A stretch of 64,000 bases of DNA from assembly GCA_022496205.1 (NCBI GenBank), contig WTXD01000004.1, positions 496,001 to 560,000 on the forward strand, written 5' to 3'. Below the pieces are notes generated by a model. It made no database searches. It was not told the DNA's origin and saw only the letters and a list, made by a program, of their open reading frames with translations. Positions 1 to 11,196 of the stretch are shown one piece after another. The position numbers and the translations under genes were made by a program. Origin of the DNA: Gloeopeniophorella convolvens. Lineage: Eukaryota > Basidiomycota > Agaricomycetes > Russulales. The stretch's first letter is position 1, and each line of letters opens with the position of its first letter.

Positions 1-2
1 CT

Positions 3-638
3 GTCGAATCCTTGCACCCTCCAGACGACCAGGAAAGCCTCGGGGACGACAGCACGGGCGACGCGGCAGTCGGTAAGATCGAGCAGGGTTCCCCAAAGGA
101 GAAGCGGCGGCGTGGCCGTCGAGGCGGGCCCCGGCGTCATCGCGTAAAACCTGCACCTTGTTTCACACCGCCGCGACATGCATCACTCTTCCTGCCTCGT
201 CCGATTGGTATCCAGGGAGCTCATAGGCATGCAGGCTACCATCCAGACGTGCCGCAGCCCAGCCCGTCAAAGTACCCTTACCGTCAACTACACCCACCAC
301 CACCATTCCATCCGCCTGGTCCGCAGCCTGGAGGCGTCCCGCCGAACGCACAGATGATGCTGGACTACTCCGTGCAGCCGCCACCACCGTATTACCATCA
401 TCTACAGCCCTACATGGGCTACTCGTCTCATGGGTGCCACTATCCTTCCCCCGCATCTACCAGTCAATCGCTCCCGTCTCCTGCATATCCCTATCACCCT
501 CCCCTATACCCTCCTGGGCCTCAGTACGATCAGCCATTCCCGCAGTACCCCCCGCAACACCATCCGCAACACTCCCTACAGCACTCTCCTTGGATGCTGC
601 CGACGCCTCTGGGGCCTCCCCCTCCCAGCTTTCCCTAA
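3..638 (+). CDS. 3' end of a proline/tyrosine/histidine-rich protein (5'-partial)
   Basis: The frame is open from the left edge of the window to a TAA at 636-638, so only the C-terminal part is seen. It starts with an acidic stretch, then a very basic arginine/glycine patch (about codons 33-47), then a long low-complexity tail rich in Pro, Tyr, His and Gln. No catalytic domain is visible. The basic patch could bind nucleic acid or serve as a nuclear signal, but that is inference. A short intron in the 150-230 region cannot be excluded, because a GTAAAA and several AG dinucleotides lie there; the frame is open without it. I do not recognise the family. Confidence 0.55.
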   Translation, partial: VESLHPPDDQESLGDDSTGDAAVGKIEQGSPKEKRRRGRRGGPRRHRVKPAPCFTPPRHASLFLPRPIGIQGAHRHAGYHPDVPQPSPSKYPYRQLHPPPPFHPPGPQPGGVPPNAQMMLDYSVQPPPPYYHHLQPYMGYSSHGCHYPSPASTSQSLPSPAYPYHPPLYPPGPQYDQPFPQYPPQHHPQHSLQHSPWMLPTPLGPPPPSFP

Positions 639-1178
639 TAGTGTCGTGTTTCTGCCTACCTCTCTGCGTCTCGAGTAATCTACTTACTCTTGCTCTCACT
701 TCAACTTACGCTTCTTCCGCTTGTCTCCGCAGCTGCCGTTGAGAACAATTTACCTTATTCATGCCGTGCCAGTCCTATGCTTATCTACTGCATACCCTGC
801 TTTATATTCTCCTACCTTGCCTTATATTGCTTGTACCATAGACTGTGCTATGTATTAATACAACGTGTCGCGGCTAGCGACATTCGTAAAGCGCCTTTCG
901 CCGGAACCCCCATTGCTCGCTCGAGTGCCAGTTGTTGAGCGGCTGTGACCACACATGTTTACGGACGCTGCGGAAAAGCGAAACGACTGCCGGACGGCGT
1001 AAAGAGACACGCTTGCATTCGGGGAGGTAGAACGTGTGGCTGACAGGATACTCGTAGAGTACATACAACTATTGGTACTGCCCAAGGAAACCAAGAAGTA
1101 TCAAAACAACGCGCAGATGACAAAGGTGAAGATTATAGATAAAGCAGGAAAGATAACGAAACTAGATATTCAGCCCGT
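639..1178. other. Convergent intergenic region
   Basis: This holds the 3' flanks of the proline-rich gene and of the RdRP gene. Short open frames are present on both strands, but none has conserved motifs or a coherent exon structure. I see no gene, repeat or RNA here. Confidence 0.5.
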
Positions 1179-4100
1179 TTATTGACCCGCCGCACGGAGG
1201 GCAGACAGTGTGCGCACTGCAGGCCTAGATATAGCCATTAACTCGGCGAAGTCGGGCGCCAACGTATACCCTCCCAGTGCCCGTGCCTTGATGTTGCACA
1301 GGTCCTCGAAAGCCAGCGCAAACGCAAACCTGGCATTGTCCGGAGAACACTGAGTGTACGCATACGACGCGCGGATAGCGGAGATGTCGCCAAGCAGCGA
1401 CAGATGCGGCAGGTCGAGTGTGGCAGCGAACTCCCGCTGGAGAGCGTCAACCCCGCCCCACTTCGACTGTTTGCCTCGCTTCTGGGATGGTCCCGAACTG
1501 AAGGATCGGCCCCATTGCACCTTGATAGCGTCGACGTGTTTCCGGAGGGTCCCGAGCTCCTTGGCGGCCTCTTGCAGGAGGGCACCAGCGCCGGATACGA
1601 GTGAGGTGCCTTTCGAGAGTTTGTCCGCAATCTCTTTGTAGGGAGCCTCTAGGTGGGGATCGCGGGAGCGCGCTTCTGGGCCGAACTGTCGGCTGATTTC
1701 CTCATACTTGCGCAAATGTTCGTCCAGAAGAGTGGCTCCAAACTCCCGGAGGAGTTCGATAATGAATGGCTTGAGGTTACCATCGCGCTTCGCCACGGTG
1801 TTGGTGGAAAATTCGCCCCCGTCATCGTCGGCGTCGCGCATGCACACCGGGCGGGCCATTCCATAGCGCTTCCCGTCCTTGCTGAACACGTCCTGTAAGA
1901 TGCGGAGACCTGTTTTGCTGGAATCTAGGCAAGTGGTGAACCTGCAACGGATCAGTTCCTGGACGCTCCAAAGACGTGGTGAGATACACACATATATGCC
2001 AGTCGAATGGTCTCCACGTGCGAATATCCCATCACGTAGGTAGCATAGTCATGGAATTTCGAGTACCTGCCGATCTTGCCGTTCCCTAGACCACGCAACA
2101 AGACTCGCAAGAACGACTGGTGAACCTCCCGGGAGGTGGAGGTAGAAAGGCGATTATGGAATGATTTAACATCTTCCACCATCTTCTCAAAATTCTTGTC
2201 TTCTAGATCGTCGGGTTTGTCAATGGTTCGGGGCTGCTTGAAGCCATTCACTATGGACGTTTCCCAATTTACCATGACCGTGTCTTTGAAACTCGTCAAC
2301 ACCGCCTCCGCGCATCGTAAGTACTCGACTGGCTTACCTCCATCGTAGTCTGCATGTCGTGTTCAATACAGTCAGCCATGCGATCAACCCAGGCAATGCA
2401 GATGTTGGCAGACCTCCACCGCCGAGGAAGCTCGCCAGCGAGCGAGATCCTTTGATCGGAAAGACTATCACGTTCACATAGTCTTCCAGCGCTTTATGTT
2501 CAACTGCTTGAACCTGTGTCATTCATTCAACAATCAGGCCTCAGTCAAGCTCCGGACCGCCACTTACCTTCTGAACATCAGAAGCAACCCGCGCAGGGTT
2601 CCTGCTGACCTGGATGAAGTTCAACGTCGTCGTCGGTGGAAGGAGCGCAATGTCAGCGTACGAGAACAGGGCCGCTGATTGAGCATGGATTGGTCTCGGT
2701 TATTGGGTCCTTCAACTCTTGGGAGGCCTTGAAGTGTATCTGATGCTCCTCGAGAACGCCAAAGGGATCTACCGTCTGTCAGTACCATCCACCTCGGAGA
2801 GAGAGAAAGCCTGCGCACCAGGGACGATGAAGGCCTCCGCTGTTCCGGGAACCTCGATGTGGTACTTTTTCAAGTAGAATTCCATAGCCTGCTTAACCAC
2901 GACGTTCATCTTCCAATAAAGATACGTCGATTTCTTGGGGTTGAAGCCGGCCTGTATCATCTCCAGCACAGTTTGATGCAAAGACTTCTCCGAGCCCTGC
3001 CCGCCTTCTTCGACATTTTCCTGATCAAGCTCAGTATCCAAACGGTCCGCTCCGTGTCTCCCCGCCAGTCCAATCGCCCGCGCGAGGCCGCGCGCTACCC
3101 TCTGCAAACGTTGCTTTGACACGTTTCCGGCTTCGTTCACGGCGTTCCAGAGCAACGGCATGGCTTCAGCACCATCCCACTGAGTCAAGGCAGCAAAGCA
3201 TTCGCGCAAGCCGTCTTCTAGAAGCGTCTTGAGAACATCTGTCGGGACGCCGTTCTCCGCCAGGTTGATGATCAGCTGTTGAGACAAGCGAGAGGGCGCG
3301 GTGATGTGGTTCGACTGAGCGACTAGATCGAATATTGTATGGACACTATCCGGGTCGAAGGCCGCAAGTTTGATTTTTCTCTGCGACTCCCGGATCCATA
3401 TTCTCGGAGGCTCCGTCGTCAACCTGTCCTCGGGATGGAGGACCCAAAGACCCTTGGAACCAGCGATGCGCCCTTGCACGGCAGTAGGGCGACTGGAGAG
3501 ACCCAGGCGTTGGGCTATCAAGGTCAACGCCGCCGCGTTGATAAACCCACATCCATCTGTAAGAATCTTCTCCGCTGGCACCTTAGTGCCGGGTTCATGA
3601 GGTGCCTCTGAAATGAGAATCGATTAAGCATCCTGACAACGTACCATCTTGACTACGTACCAATGTCCTTGACGAACCTGATGTTCCCCGGTTCGAATCG
3701 AAGCACAGGAACAGAGGTAGACAAACCGAGGTCGAACCGCGTGGACCACTTGCTGATAGGCTGAAATCGGGGGGTCAATTCCTGGACGTAACAGTGAGCA
3801 GGGGAGCCAACCTGCTTCTGGTTCATGGAGAGCGGGTTGTGCCACTCGACAAAGTCCCAAAGGCTTATGCGGGTGTCGTCACCCTGCGAGCGGTCGGGGT
3901 TACGATGCAAATCTTCGTTGACCTCCATCATGTGAATGTTGCCTTCTTTGGAAGCGAACGGGACGAAGACCCGTCCACACAGAACAAACCGACTGGATAG
4001 ATGTTCGAGGACGACATCTGAGTTATATTGTAATTCCGGCGAGAGTTTCATCTTAAGGACACGGCGGGAGCCTAGGTATCGCGAGAAACGATTTGACTTC

Positions 4101-5606
4101 CTCATGTCGGGCGGGTCCAGGAGGTAGGAATAGGCCGCGCCGGACTTGGTGACCCTGACGGTCTGCTGAATCCGACCACCATACCAGTCCGCGACGCCTT
4201 TCCACTCGCCCTTGAGTCCTAGACCCCGCAATTGGCGCTCAACGATGGCGTCTTGCTCCCTATCATATTCTTTCCTGCATAGCACTCAGTAATCTACTCA
4301 TGCCGGTTCCTTAGACATACCAGAGATCCATTGAGCTACTGAGGCCTCTGGGTTGAACGATCCCCTTTGATTTCATGACGTCCGCCATCACTGTCATCAC
4401 CTTGGGTGCTGCCACTGCATTGCATCCCTGAAGACGACTGAGGGCACTCTCGTCCACATCGTCCCACGTCCATAGACCAGCGAGCACGCCGCGCGCGAGC
4501 TCATATTGAACACCCCAAGCTATTTTCTTTGCCTCCATGCGCCGCTGTGCGAGCTGACAGTGGCACACGACCACCTGTGGTAGATCAAGTTTCCCTTTGA
4601 TCAGAGGAGGGAGCGGATCAGCGGGGCTGACTTCATCTGCAGGTACAACAGGAACTGATGAAGGCGTCGAAGGAACTTGTGGCGGTAAAGATGCTACAGG
4701 AGACTGACGTGCTTGTTTGCCAGCTGATGGCAACGAGTCGTCGGGACGTAGTTCAGGGATGCTAGGGGGAAGTGTTTCGGCATGGCTAACGTCTTGTTCT
4801 CTTGGAGCTTTGGTAGGCGAGTCGGGTGGACGACGTCGAGGCACTGAACCAGACCTTTGAGAGTGTTGTACCTCGATCCTTTCTTTGCGGGGAGCAGGTG
4901 CAATTGAAGGTGGAGTACGGAATATGGATGGCATGTCCAAGGGTGTGATAGGTCGTTTGGTAGGGGAAAGAGGAGTAGGGGAGTGAACCGGAGTCGGACC
5001 AAGACGTGCGCGAGATGAATCATTCCTATACTGTCCTTGCGACGGCCCTGTCTTCAGAGAAAGGCGACTGATGTCGATCTCCTGCGTAGAACTTTGTGCT
5101 TCGGGGGCATATCGGCGCCGGGGCAGAGGACTCGATGAACTCCCACCATTATCTGTGATTGTGTTCTAATCAGGACCTCACATAAGACGTGCGTAGCGCT
5201 GAGTACCCTTTCGGACCACGCCGTGGCGCATCCCAAGACTCGGAGGGGGAGCTGCATCCCGCTCCTGCAGGATTCCAATGCTCGATCAACAGGCAGTAAA
5301 TGACCAGAGGCACGGGACATACATCCGAGGAAGAGTCGAGTTCGATGACTTCATCGTCGTTTCTAGCATATAGTGGTTTCTGGGTAGCAGGAAACCGTCC
5401 ACCTTTATCCAAGGGCGCAATCAGCAAGCAGAGGGACGCCAGATGGGGTGGATCAGGAGCTGAGGCGGCGAGACAACTGACCTGGGAGGGGACTAGAGAG
5501 CATACTGGGGCGATTTTAACAGCGAGGTAGCCAGATGGTGGAGGGGAGAGGAGAGAGAGACGCGCTGATGAGGCGGGGGAGGTTCCTGGAAGTTCATCTT
5601 GGACAT
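1179..5606 (-). CDS. RNA-silencing RNA-dependent RNA polymerase (QDE-1/RdRP family)
   Basis: Cellular RdRP that makes double-stranded RNA for RNA interference. The 3' two-thirds resolves into exons 4321 upward, 3661-4274, 2826-3607, 2662-2775, 2568-2609, 2414-2513, 2338-2349 (12 nt), 1992-2283 and 1179-1941. Family motifs in order: IAWGVQYELARGV, LTDGCGFINAAAL, QGRIAGSKGLWV, DPFGVLEEHQIHF, SRNPARVASDVQK, VIVFPIKGSRSLASFLGGG, then the catalytic DYDGD followed by TVMVNW. In genomic sequence the DYDGD motif is split over three exons: GGAG / ACTACGATGGAG / AC. The final Asp comes only from correct splicing of the 54-nt intron at 2284-2337. The intron at 2350-2413 has an unusual GTCTGC donor, and that at 2776-2825 a GTCCCT donor. 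The 5' end is less sure: an ATG at 5606 opens a Ser/Pro-rich N-terminus containing EVIELDSSSD, with about two introns not fully resolved at 5170-5530. The gene is divergent from the deacetylase gene. It appears intact. Confidence 0.85.
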
Positions 5607-5744
5607 ATCGGACCGTGGCAGCGACAGGGCCACGACGCGTCGCACCCACGCTCGTCCACTCTCTCAATTCAGATTCACACTCCGCGACGCCTCGATCGGC
5701 CACCGCTAGATCTCCCCCGTCGCTGCCGCTTGCAATCGCGCTCC
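5607..5744. promoter_or_regulatory. Shared divergent promoter region of RdRP and HDAC-like genes
   Basis: About 138 bp separate the proposed ATG codons of two head-to-head genes. So short a spacer must hold or overlap both core promoters. I see no clear TATA box. The left boundary depends on the tentative RdRP start. Confidence 0.35.
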
Positions 5745-7353
5745 ATGATCATGCCGATCAAAGTCTTCTGGCATCCCGACTGCCTCCTCCACGACCCTCC
5801 CTACGAGATCCTCTCTGGAGACAAAGTGCCCTACTTCGAGAGCCCTACGCGTCTCACGCTTGTCAAGGAGGAGCTTGAGCGCTACCCATCACTCTTTGCC
5901 TTCGAGCTGGCAAACTGGACGGCCAGAGGCTTGCCAGATGTCACCCACAAGTTCATCCGAATGGTCCACAGCGATGGGTACCTCGACTACCTGAAAAGCG
6001 CATACGACAAATGGGTTGAAGACGGCGGAAGCACGGTGCCAGCTCTCTCGCGCCATTACGTGCTCCTGCCTGCCTCCAGCTCACACGCGTTCATTTCAGG
6101 ATGCGGTCCTGCCAGAGTCGTTCCCCCACGTGAACTTGCTGCGCGGCCTAGATAGCACACAAATTCAGGCACTCTCTCCCATTGCCAAAGCAGGTCTGCA
6201 GACCCCACCGGATAGAGCCCTTTTCTCCTAAGGATTCACCACAGGCCTATATTGCTTCGATCTTAGCTGCCCCATCACCAAAGGTAGGACAACCTTTGTG
6301 ATCTGGCTCATTGCAGTGACTCCGATTGGGTGGATGCAGATACGTATTCGTCGGTCATTGCATCAGCTGGTGTAGCCATGACTGCTGCTCAGGAGCTCAT
6401 CGATGTTTCGAGCTCCAGCGATGCGAAGATGATCGCAGCAGTCTTCGCCCTGTGGTCAGCCGAGTCTGACTTCAGTTCCAAGCTCTCCGGTGAAAACTGT
6501 GTAATGCCCCTCTAGCCGCCCTCCTGGCCATCATGCCGGGACGTCCCTCTGCGGTGGCTACTGCTTTGTCAACAACGTGGCTGTCGCCGCGCGGTTCTTG
6601 CAGCACGCGAATCCTGGCCACCAGAACCCTCGAGTCGCTATTCTGGACATTGATTATCACCATGGAAACGGAAGCAAGTGTCACAAAGCTTGGTCCCCGC
6701 CTGGACGGACCTTCTGACCCAACGTTCAGCTCAGGAAATATTCTACTCAGACCCCAGCGTTCTCTATGCCTCACTTCATGCGCACGATGATTATCCCTGT
6801 ATGAGATTCAGTTGCGGTTCTCAAACCATCGTCTTGATTTATGGGCAGACTTCACGGGAGCTAAGACAGAGAAAGGCTCTGGAGAGGGTTCTGGCACCAA
6901 CTTCAACTTCCCTTTACCCCGAGGCACAGGTGACAGCGTTTACTGCGACACACTCGTGGACGCCACGGACGTCGTTCGTACATTCGACCCAGAGTATTTG
7001 CTCGTAAGGTAGTTGATCCATGCGTCGTGGACGGACTATATAGATGCTAACTGTACTCTACGTCAGCCTTGGTGTCGATACCTACGTGGACGATCCTATT
7101 AGCGACTTCAGATTGTCGCACGCCTGCTATTCCGAAGTTGGCCGCATTATTGCACGTTTAGAGAAGCCGACGCTGTTTCTCATGGAGGGGTAAGCTACCA
7201 GTCACTGTCATCGTTTCGCCTCTCAGTGTACTCTCGTGTGACAGAGGCTATCACATGGAGACAATCGGGAAGAACGTCTGCGCGGTACTTCGAGGATTCA
7301 CAGAACTACCTGGGGGCGGTATTGGCGCAAGGAGAGTGATATCCACCGAATAG
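5745..7353 (+). CDS. Histone deacetylase / acetylpolyamine aminohydrolase superfamily protein
   Basis: Zinc-dependent deacetylase of the arginase/deacetylase fold. It probably removes acetyl groups from lysine or acetylpolyamines. The spliced protein starts MIMPIKVFWHPDCLLHD and carries the family signatures in order: LYCFDLSCPITKD, CRPPGHHAG (catalytic tandem His), CGGYCFVNN, AILDIDYHHGNG (zinc-binding Asp/His), SLHAHDDYPY, LGVDTYVDDP and a C-terminal MEGGYHMETIGKNV helix region. This order, with the N-terminal block, fits the acetylpolyamine-hydrolase-like branch better than Rpd3/Hos2. There are nine or so small exons. The intron at 6674-6729 must use a GC donor (GCAAGT) to give GNG-TQEIF. 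Its 3' end faces that of the U2B''-like gene 132 bp away. The substrate cannot be told from sequence alone. Confidence 0.85.
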
Positions 7354-7485
7354 CCTGTTAGATACCCTGCACAGTAGAGGCACGAAGGGCAGCAGGTACG
7401 AAGGATTAATTGCAACGGCAACGAAACAAATACATGATACAGTAAAAGTTTTAGTACACGCACGTCCATATTGGCAAGCGCACAA

Positions 7486-8589
7486 TCACTTCCTTGCGAA
7501 TGTAATCTTAAAAAAGACGTCAGCGGCGCAGTGAGAGCACAACAGGCTCATCACCTTGATTTTGTTCTCGCCATCGAGCTTGTAGTTGTGCAACGCGTCT
7601 TTTGCGACAGTCGCACTCCCCTCGTCCGTATACTCGACGAAAGCGATGTCTTTTTTGTTCGCGATAAGGCGCACTTCGTGCAGATTGGGATACCTGTTCG
7701 GTGTCAGAGCATGCAGGTCCGTGTAAAACCACGGATAGTAACTGACTGGGAGAAGAGAGCCATGAGCTGCTCCTTGCTGACGCTCTCGGGCAGGTTTTGC
7801 AAGAACAGGATCTTGTTCGGGGGCAGGTACTCGTCCGGCATCTGGACGGCAGGACGCTTTGGTGCGGCAACCGCGGGACCGTCGGCTGTAGGAGAGAAAG
7901 TGTGGTCAGTGCCACAAAGGCTGCAAAGAATGACAGAGGCGTACTCTCTGCCGCCAAACGCTTCGCCCGGAACTTCTGCTTAAGTGGGTTCGTGTAGCGG
8001 GTGGTCTCTGCGTGGGCGGAGTCACGTCAAGAAAGTTCAGCATAGACAGAAACCTTGTACTCTTGTGTGCCAGCCTCCGCTGTTTGTGCTCCTCATACCG
8101 TTCAGCATCCAACCGCTTTACGACCGCGTCCGACCGCGTCCTCGCGAAAGAGATTTGCTGCCAGCGCGCGTCAGGGGCGACAAGAGCAGGAGGTAGAGCG
8201 AATGGCACGACATACCATGGGTTTGGAATACAGGGGGAATCCTTTGACCTCCTTCAGTGCCTTTTTGGCTATATCTGCAGACGCGAACGATACGAAGGCC
8301 TGCCCGCGCATGCGAAGATTGTTGTGGGCGACGACATCGAGTACCTCGCCGTACGACTTAAACAAGCCACGCAGGGATGCTTTGAGGACTGTGCAGCGCA
8401 GTAAGAACGCGCGTAGGAACGATTCCACGCAGACGAACCATCGATCCTGATCTTCTCGTTCAAGTTTTGGATATAGAGCGTCTCCGAGGCAAATTCTTCC
8501 TCCTGAGGCGGGACGATAGCGTCCACTGGAATTGGGATTTCGTTAGACGTTGAGGCCGTTGCTATTTGTGCTGGGATTGCATCGGACAT
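7486..8589 (-). CDS. U1A/U2B''-type spliceosomal snRNP protein (two RRMs)
   Basis: Binds U1 and/or U2 snRNA stem-loops in the spliceosome. The N-terminal RRM reads ETLYIQNLNEKIRID (RNP2), then LRGLFKSYGEVLDVV and RMRGQAFVSF (RNP1). It is followed by PMQISFARTRSDAV and a basic linker with TRYTNPLKQKFRAKRLAAE. The second RRM reads PPNKILFLQNLPESVS ... VRLIANKKDIAFVEY, ending ITFARK-stop at 7486. The start is the ATG at 8589 (MSDAIPAQIATAST). Introns restored by eye include one with a GTTCGT donor at 8438 and a last one at about 7493-7550. The N-terminal extension before RRM1 is about 30 residues. Fungi commonly have a single gene for U1A/U2B'' function, so I do not choose between the two. Confidence 0.85.
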
Positions 8590-8776
8590 GTTGCAAGGAC
8601 AAGTGTTGAGTGTGTAAGCTGAGAGACGGGTGAGACTATGGAATTGCACGGCGCCTTTGCCCGGCAAGTCCCGAAACATACCACACAGATAGCATCACCG
8701 AGGGAGTCCACCCCAAATCATGTACATTGGTCCTTGGTCACATTGTGTTGATTCAGCATCTACTCGTACAAGACGC

Positions 8777-10968
8777 CTATTCCTTCTCTCCGTCTTCATC
8801 ATATATATACTCCCCGTAGATTGGTAGCCACTGCATCTCTCTAGCCTTCTCTCTCACTTGTTGGTCGTCCCAATCCACATTTGCGATACCCTCGGCGATA
8901 GCTTGCTCCGCTACTGCGACTGCGACTTCAAAATTGACATCAGGAGCATCTGCGAAGTCGGGCAACAAGGCATCATCCGGGTCTTTAAGAGCGGGTGCCA
9001 GCGAGGCCAGGCGCCTTGCGCCAGCAAGGATCATGCCGTCAGATACCGTTCTGGCCTTCGAGAGCACCGCGCCAAAGCCGAGGCCAGGGTATATCAGCGC
9101 ATCTATGAGGTCCGTCAGATTTATGAGATAACAACGAGAAACGGGACATACTGTTGCACTCGGCAATACTGCGCGAGCAAAGGAGTCAGACACTCCCGTG
9201 AAGTTCGGAAATGGACATGAGCTCACATATAATCTTTTCCACTGGGCACCTTAGCTGGCGGGAATGGGCTCCCGGTAGCCAAAAGCGCCTTTCCATTAGT
9301 CCAGTCGTTTGCCTTGGCTGGGTCAACCTCGACCAGGCGACTCGGATTCGACAGAGGGAGAATGATGGGGCGATCCACGCCTTTCGCCATCTCTCGGATC
9401 ACCTCTTCTGTAAATGCACCCCCATGCGTCGAGCAACCAATGAGCACCGTTGGTCTAACTTTCTTCACGACTTCAAGTAGACTGATTTCCCCTTGGTTAT
9501 TGGTCGGTACACCCTCCCACTCTTCGTCAGGGCGCACAAATTCCCGTAATGAAGGACGGATCAAGTCGGCGAGTGACTCTTTGATGAGGCCGTGCTTGTC
9601 TATCAGGTAGAATTGTCTGTTAGCCTGGTCCAAGGGTACTTCGTCTATCTGCGCGATCCCGTCCCGAAGCTGGTGGGTGATCCCGAGGCCAGCAGAACCA
9701 GCCCCATAGACGACGTAACGTTGGTCAGAGAGCCGACTCTTGGTGACACCCACGGCTGACATGACAGCAGCCAGGGTGACCGCCCCAGTCCCTTGACTGT
9801 TCGATAGTGAGATGTGGGGAAACGCGGTGGAGGATCAATCATACACGTCATCGTTGAAGACAGCATGCTTGTCCCGGTAGAGCTCCAGAAGGCGTTGGGC
9901 ATTGGTCACACCAAAGTCTTCGAAGTGCAGTAACGAATGAGGCAGGTGCTTGCGAACCAGCTGTACGAACCTGCCAGAAAGATCAGACGTCGTCTTTGAC
10001 GATACTACCTATCAGCAGTACTTGTCTATGAACTGATCGTAGTCGTCACCACGGACACGTTTGTTACGCCAACCCTACATGTTCAGGTAAGAAAGAAGAC
10101 GAGGACCCTCGTTTCCCGACTTACAACGTAAAGAGGATCGGTAAGAAGGTCTTCGTTGTCTGTCCCAACGTCAAGAGTAACAGCGATTGACTTCAAGGGA
10201 TCGATGCCGGCGAGGAGGCTTTGCGACTCTTCAGTTAAAGCCACCTGTGAACCCGTTTCTTGGACCACTCACGTGTAGATGACAGATTTTGCTGTCGATA
10301 TCTAAATTAAGACACTGTTAGAACAAGTATGGGGATTAAGAAGGCGTACACACCCCTATACCCTGTAGAGGTTTCAGTCAGCAAGGACCAAAAATAAGAG
10401 GACTCGGTGATTTCATACCCCAACGCCCTGGTCACCTATTCCGAGAATAGCCTCAGCGTCGGAACAGACGATAAGATCGATGTCGCGGCCTTTGGTCTGT
10501 TCGAGGAAACATTCCTCCATCACGTCCCGGTGTTCATACGTGAGGTATAATCCTTCGCTCCGGCGGAACAAGTGAGAGTAATTCGCGATTGCATCCGCCT
10601 GAGATTGCCATGCAGGCATGTAAATAGCAACGAATGGACAAGACGGTAGACCTTGCCTCGGTGGGAGTATACACGATGGGCATAAGCTCCCTGAGGTGGC
10701 GCAGCAATAGTTGGTAAAAGAGCACCCAGTTCTGCTCCTTGAGACTCTGCAAGAACGAGTTCTTGCGGATAGGCGTGTCGCGCGACAAGAGTTGATCATA
10801 TGCACGCTGGCACTGCTCATCGAGCGTGTTGACACGATATGGGAGGCGTCCTATGAGCCCAAATTGCTTGCGCTCATTGGCAGTAAACGCGGTGCCTTTG
10901 TTCCAGCGGGGGTGGTGAAGGATGGCCTCGCCGCGAAGGGCAACGCGGAAGATGGGGTTGCTGGGCAT
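8777..10968 (-). CDS. NAD(P)-dependent malic enzyme
   Basis: Oxidative decarboxylation of malate to pyruvate. It starts [20 protein letters not shown] at 10968. Motifs in order: [20 protein letters not shown], the malic signature [11 protein letters not shown] followed by [98 protein letters not shown] (Rossmann dinucleotide site), [10 protein letters not shown], and a tail ending [16 protein letters not shown]. About nine introns are needed. Two are notable: 10599-10656 uses a GC donor (GAG|GCAAGG), and a 9-nt exon at 10354-10362 (GGTATAGGG) supplies Gly-Ile-Gly within GVGGIGIS. The enzyme appears intact. There is no strong mitochondrial presequence before MPSNPIF, so the compartment is unresolved. 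Divergent from adenosine kinase. Confidence 0.88.
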
Positions 10969-11196
10969 GAGAGTGGGTCAGATACGGACCTGGGTTGGGT
11001 GCGGGGCTTATATACGAGGCTGGAGGACTGACATCGTTATCGCATGGTCGCGGTCGAGCCAGAGCCCAAATGAGGGTGAGCACCATGCTCCCAAACGCGG
11101 CCCTGTCCAATGATCCATACGTCATTCGCTTCTTTCCCACGCTCCGTCCTGATTTCTTCGCGATTGCCGCTACCGTCATCGCTGATCTGCACCAAG
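10969..11196. promoter_or_regulatory. Divergent promoter region, malic enzyme / adenosine kinase
   Basis: A 228-bp spacer between two opposed ATG codons. It must contain the 5' ends of both genes. No defined element was recognised. Confidence 0.4.

Noticed and set aside
2334..2522. RdRP looks catalytically dead because the open frame after SFLGGG lacks DxDGD
   Set aside because: The motif reappears exactly as DYDGD once two introns around the 12-nt exon are removed.
2769..2830. Frameshift or premature stop in the RdRP exon after FSLSEVDGTDRR
   Set aside because: An intron at 2776-2825 (GTCCCT...GACAG) joins EAFI to TVDPFGVLEE in frame, so no mutation is needed.
7486..7674. Stop or tail VMSLLCSHCAADVFF in the second RRM of the U2B''-like gene
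   Set aside because: It is an intron readthrough; splicing gives the normal end ITFARK.
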